This document shows positions 61,091 to 64,000 of a stretch of DNA of 64,000 nucleotides, one piece after another. A model generated the notes under the pieces. The model was not told the origin of the DNA and made no database searches. It saw nothing but the letters and a program-made list of their open reading frames with translations. Source of the stretch: JAITMY01 sp031549685 (lineage in GTDB: Bacteria; Bacteroidota; Bacteroidia; Bacteroidales; UBA932); contig JAVBPG010000016.1 in the NCBI GenBank assembly GCA_031549685.1, forward strand, positions 3,630 through 67,629, read 5' to 3'. The translations under genes and the position numbers were made by a program. Positions within the stretch are counted from its first letter, which is position 1. Each line of letters starts with the position of its first letter.

Positions 61091-61864
61091 ATGAACGAAA
61101 CTCAACAATCCTTCCAGCGCCTGCTTGATATCATGGACGAGCTGCGCGAAAAATGCCCGTGGGATAAAAAGCAAACCTTGGAAAGCATTCGTCCGCTGAC
61201 CATTGAGGAAACCTACGAGCTGAGCGAAGCCATACTCGACGGCGACCTGCCCAACGTACGCAAGGAGCTAGGCGACATCCTGCTGCACATTGTTTTTTAC
61301 GCCAAAATCGCCTCGGAGCGGCAGGCCTTCGACATGAAGGATGTTATCGACGGCCTTTGCGATAAGCTGGTGTACCGCCACCCGCACGTGTTTGGCGAGG
61401 CCACCGCCGACACCGCCGGACAGGTAATTAAGAACTGGGAGCAGCTCAAGCTGAAGGAAAAGGGCGGCAACAAAACCGTGCTATCGGGCGTACCGTCATC
61501 GCTACCGGCGCTCATCAAGGCGCAACGCGTGCAGGAAAAGGCGCGCGCCGTGGGCTTTGACTGGGAGCAGCGCGAGCAGGTGTGGGACAAGGTGCAGGAG
61601 GAGCTGGGCGAGCTGCGCGATGAGGTGGAGAAAATGGACACGCAAGGCATGGAGAACGAATTCGGCGACCTGCTGTTCTCCATGGTCAACGCGGCGCGGC
61701 TCTACGGCATTGACCCCGAAACGGCGCTGGAGCGCACCAACAAAAAGTTCATCAAGCGCTTTGGCTACTTAGAGCAGGAAACTATCAAAAAAGGCCGTCC
61801 GCTTACGCAGATGACGCTGGACGAAATGAACGAGATTTGGGAGGCTGCAAAAAAACAAGAGTAA
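61091..61864 (+). CDS. mazG: Nucleoside triphosphate pyrophosphohydrolase MazG
   Basis: 257 residues from the ATG at 61091. The frame is open 8 codons further, but 'MNETQQSFQRLLDIMDELRE' followed by 'CPWDKKQTLESIRPLTIEE' is the standard start. Two MazG domains are present: the first with 'ELSEAILDGDLPNVRKELGD' and 'ILLHIVFYAKIASER', the second with 'ELGELRDEVEKMD' and 'EFGDLLFSMVNAARLYGI'. Both carry the E-x-x-E...E-x-x-D metal pattern. It cleaves NTPs and dNTPs to monophosphates, cleaning damaged nucleotides and modulating starvation responses. Followed on the same strand by a dehydrogenase after 167 bases containing a small palindrome. Confidence 0.96.
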   Translation: MNETQQSFQRLLDIMDELREKCPWDKKQTLESIRPLTIEETYELSEAILDGDLPNVRKELGDILLHIVFYAKIASERQAFDMKDVIDGLCDKLVYRHPHVFGEATADTAGQVIKNWEQLKLKEKGGNKTVLSGVPSSLPALIKAQRVQEKARAVGFDWEQREQVWDKVQEELGELRDEVEKMDTQGMENEFGDLLFSMVNAARLYGIDPETALERTNKKFIKRFGYLEQETIKKGRPLTQMTLDEMNEIWEAAKKQE

Positions 61865-61891
61865 GACATGGCACACAGATAACACAGCTTG

Positions 61892-61907
61892 TCCCGCCGT
61901 GGCGGGA
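61892..61907. repeat. Small GC-rich palindrome after mazG
   Basis: TCCCGCC-GT-GGCGGGA, between two ACAGATAA-type direct repeats (61876-61883, 61917-61924). It lacks a T-run, so it is probably a dispersed repeat rather than a terminator. Confidence 0.5.
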
Positions 61908-62031
61908 GACTTCGTCACAGATAAACACGGATAAAAATATTTATTGGTGCATTCGTGGCAATTTTTCTGTATTCCTTGTGTTCCTTTGTGAAAAAACTTT
62001 GTGTTCTTTGTGGTAAAAAATCGTTTGTATT

Positions 62032-62964
62032 ATGAATATCGTTTTTCTTGACCACGCCACCATGGGCAACGTGAGCATGGCGCCCATTGAGGCGCTGGGC
62101 ACGCTCACCGTATATGACGACACCACCACCGAGGCCTTGGCCATTGAGCGCTGCCAAAGCGCCGATGTTATCATTTGCAACAAGGTAAAAATAACGCCCC
62201 GCGTAATGGATGCGCTGCCCCGCCTGCGCCTCATTTGCATATCGGCCACGGGCATGAACAACGTGGACTTGGAGTACGCCGCCAGAAAAAATATCGCGGT
62301 AAAAAATGTGGCCGACTACTCCACCGCCAGCGTGGCGCAGGTCAGCTTTGCGCTGCTGCTCTCGCTCATGCACAACACCTGCTACTTAGATTCGTTTGTA
62401 AAAAGCGGACGCTACGCCCAGGCGCAAATGTTTACCCACCACGGCCACACCTTTTACGAGCTGAGGGGAAAAACCTTTGGCATCATCGGCATGGGCAACA
62501 TCGGCCGGCGCGTTGCCGCCATAGCCGAGGCTTTCGGCGCCCGGGTGGTTTTTTACTCCACCACCGGAAAAAACAGCTCGGCACCCTACCCCTCGCTTTC
62601 GCTAAATGAGCTGCTGCAGGCATCGGATGTGGTGAGCATTCACGCGCCGCTCAACGAGGCCACCTACAACCTCATTGCCTACCCACAGCTGCAGCTGATG
62701 AAGCGCACGGCGTACCTTGTCAACATTGGTCGCGGGAAGATTGTAAACGAAGCTGATTTGGCGCAAGCCCTGAACGAGGATTTGATTGCCGGGGCGGCGC
62801 TCGACGTGTTTGAGCACGAGCCCATAAACGCCGATAACCCGCTGCTGAAAATCAACAACAAGTACAAGCTGCTAATGACGCCGCACATTGGCTGGGCCAG
62901 CGTAGAGGCGCGTAAAACGTTAATTGAAAAGATAGCGGAGAATATTGCAGAGGCACGACCCTAA
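62032..62964 (+). CDS. D-2-hydroxyacid dehydrogenase (NAD-dependent)
   Basis: 310 residues. The NAD fold has 'GKTFGIIGMGNIGRRVAAIA' (G-x-G-x2-G) and 'VNIGRGKIVNEADLAQAL'. Catalytic residues are Arg in 'SIHAPLNEAT' to 'IGRG' region, Glu in 'DVFEHEPIN' and His in 'MTPHIGWASVEAR'. The catalytic domain begins 'NIVFLDHATMGNVSMAPIEAL'. The closest named relatives are glycerate dehydrogenase/hydroxypyruvate reductase, but substrate cannot be fixed by eye. Upstream is a repetitive stretch (TTCCTTGTG/TTCTTTGTG). It converges on the OmpA-like gene at the window end. Confidence 0.9.
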   Translation: MNIVFLDHATMGNVSMAPIEALGTLTVYDDTTTEALAIERCQSADVIICNKVKITPRVMDALPRLRLICISATGMNNVDLEYAARKNIAVKNVADYSTASVAQVSFALLLSLMHNTCYLDSFVKSGRYAQAQMFTHHGHTFYELRGKTFGIIGMGNIGRRVAAIAEAFGARVVFYSTTGKNSSAPYPSLSLNELLQASDVVSIHAPLNEATYNLIAYPQLQLMKRTAYLVNIGRGKIVNEADLAQALNEDLIAGAALDVFEHEPINADNPLLKINNKYKLLMTPHIGWASVEARKTLIEKIAENIAEARP

Positions 62965-63048
62965 CAGGATTTTAAGACCCTGTCAGGATTTGGCTTGATG
63001 GCCATTGAGCGTAGAAAGGCTCTCCTGCTTACTTCGGAAGTTAAGCTC

Positions 63049-64000
63049 CTAATCCAAAATTGTCAGCTCCACCTTATTGGTAGCGGCGGCCACGCTGCTG
63101 ATGGGCACAAGGCGGTCGGCCTTAACACCCAAGTCCGTGAGCGCATCGACCACGCGCACGGCAAAAATGCTAGACAGCCGCTCATTTTCGGTGTACATGT
63201 TGAGCTCAACGCGCAGGTCGGGGTGCGCCGCCATGAAGTCAGCCAGGCTGTTCAAATCGGTTTTCGACTCGCGCGACAGGTTGCGGGTTCTCGGGTCGAG
63301 GGTTATATTTTTCAGCTCCAGCGTAACATTCTTTTCTACCGGAAGCAGCTGTACATTTTTTACCGTCTCCACCGCCTGCGCATCGCCCTGCGGCAGGGGC
63401 AGGTTGTAGTGATCAGTGTAAAACAGGTAGTTCGCCGCCTTGACCACAATGCCGTACTTGCGCCCCGATGTCAGCCACATGGAGTAGGCTCCGGTTTGGG
63501 GGTCAACCGGCACCTTGAGCAGCGGCTCGCCCGACCCGATGCCGGTTACCATGACGTAGACCGACGAAAGGGGCTGGCTTTTTTTTGCGCAGCGCACCAC
63601 ACCCTTGAGCTGCAGCAGCGGTGCGCCGCCGGCCATAGCCTGCGCCAGCCGCTGTGGCGTGGCCTGCTCGTTGGTCAGCACCAGCGACTTGGAGGAAGCC
63701 TCGGGTTGCTGCTGTACCGGTGTCTCCTGCTTAGCCGATGCTACAACTTTTTCGGCGGACTTAGCTGGAGCGGCAGGGGTAACAGGTTTTTCAGCTTTAG
63801 CCTCCGCTTTTTTAAGGGTATCAACCTTGGTTGCTACAGGTTTAGACTGCTCGCTTACAGGCTTTTTTGCCTCGGGCTGAGCGGCTGGAGCAACAACTTT
63901 CTCAGGCTTGGATGCCGTTTTTTTGGCCGTATCAACCTTGGCGGATTGTACCGGCTTAGCCTCCGCTTTTTTAACGGTATCGGCCTTGGTTGCTTGAGCC
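63049..64000 (-). CDS. OmpA-like protein with Ala/Lys/Pro-rich linker, 5' part outside the window
   Basis: The frame stays open to the window edge, so the start and N-terminal part are missing. The visible 317 residues begin with ~105 residues of low-complexity Lys/Ala/Pro/Val linker containing imperfect repeats of KADTVKKAEAK, KVDTAKKTASK and KVDTLKKAEAK. Next is an Ig-like regulatory domain ('LLQLKGVVRCAKKSQPLSSV', 'VPVDPQTGAYSMWLTSGRKY', 'GIVVKAANYLFYTDHYNLP'). The end is a reduced OmpA-type domain ('LNSLADFMAAHPDLRVELNM', 'FAVRVVDALTDLGVKADRLV'). This order resembles Bacteroidota OmpA proteins with a carboxypeptidase-like domain, such as PorE. It probably binds peptidoglycan from the outer-membrane side. 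Confidence 0.7.
   Translation of the reverse strand, partial: AQATKADTVKKAEAKPVQSAKVDTAKKTASKPEKVVAPAAQPEAKKPVSEQSKPVATKVDTLKKAEAKAEKPVTPAAPAKSAEKVVASAKQETPVQQQPEASSKSLVLTNEQATPQRLAQAMAGGAPLLQLKGVVRCAKKSQPLSSVYVMVTGIGSGEPLLKVPVDPQTGAYSMWLTSGRKYGIVVKAANYLFYTDHYNLPLPQGDAQAVETVKNVQLLPVEKNVTLELKNITLDPRTRNLSRESKTDLNSLADFMAAHPDLRVELNMYTENERLSSIFAVRVVDALTDLGVKADRLVPISSVAAATNKVELTILD

Overview
The window is a piece of a Bacteroidota chromosome, most likely from the order Bacteroidales. Several signs point this way. Candidate promoters carry the Bacteroidota -7 box (TAnnTTTG, e.g. 26851-26858, 27589-27596, 51538-51545, 61055-61062). The primary sigma factor is the short 286-residue form without region 1.1. 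There is a C-terminal type IX secretion sorting domain, and DUF1573, YaiO-type, DUF4838 and DUF4143 proteins are present. The lifestyle looks fermentative or microaerotolerant: a PPi-type phosphofructokinase sits next to an A-type flavodiiron protein, and a pectate lyase is present. No rRNA, tRNA, CRISPR array or integrase was seen. The organism cannot be named from sequence alone.

Layout. 1-5.1 kb: end of a DUF1254/DUF1214 gene, a BRO-type antirepressor-like gene between palindromic repeats, an EamA transporter and a secreted pectate lyase. 5.4-17.6 kb: housekeeping genes (PPi-PFK, flavodiiron protein, folC, PIN-PhoH ATPase, NDH-2, aminopeptidase P, DUF389 membrane protein, PhoH, purC). 17.7-26.8 kb: a small outer-membrane barrel gene and, upstream of it on the same strand, a gene for a 2730-residue cell-surface protein with about 42 leucine-rich repeats in five modules, eight InlB-B-type repeats and a T9SS tail. 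27.6-36.0 kb: a tight five-gene operon (HEAT-repeat membrane protein, processive family-2 glycosyltransferase, TPR protein with a YaiO-like outer-membrane barrel, DUF4838 lipoprotein, DUF1573 lipoprotein) closed by a strong terminator. Its gene content resembles a synthase-dependent exopolysaccharide machine, with different parts in the accessory positions; it is the best candidate here for an undescribed system. 36-39 kb: YkgJ protein, aldo/keto reductase, tag, yjdM.

39-51.5 kb: an AT-richer, all-minus-strand defence island. It holds a type I restriction-modification system (half-size HsdS, HsdM, full HsdS, HsdR) interleaved with dinD, a metallophosphoesterase, a HAD phosphatase and a YgjP-type metallopeptidase. 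A roughly 290-bp nested palindromic element interrupts it, and a DUF4143 ATPase with a double palindromic operator lies beside it. 51.7-64 kb: mnmE, then yigZ-plsC-pyrB behind a possible attenuator leader, a DUF1016 nuclease, rpoD, degQ/htrA, a divergent SAM-adenosyltransferase-like gene, mazG, a D-2-hydroxyacid dehydrogenase and the 3' part of an OmpA-like gene leaving the window.

Intergenic spaces are rich in short perfect palindromes of several families. All functional assignments rest on reading motifs and overall protein character by eye; no database search was run.
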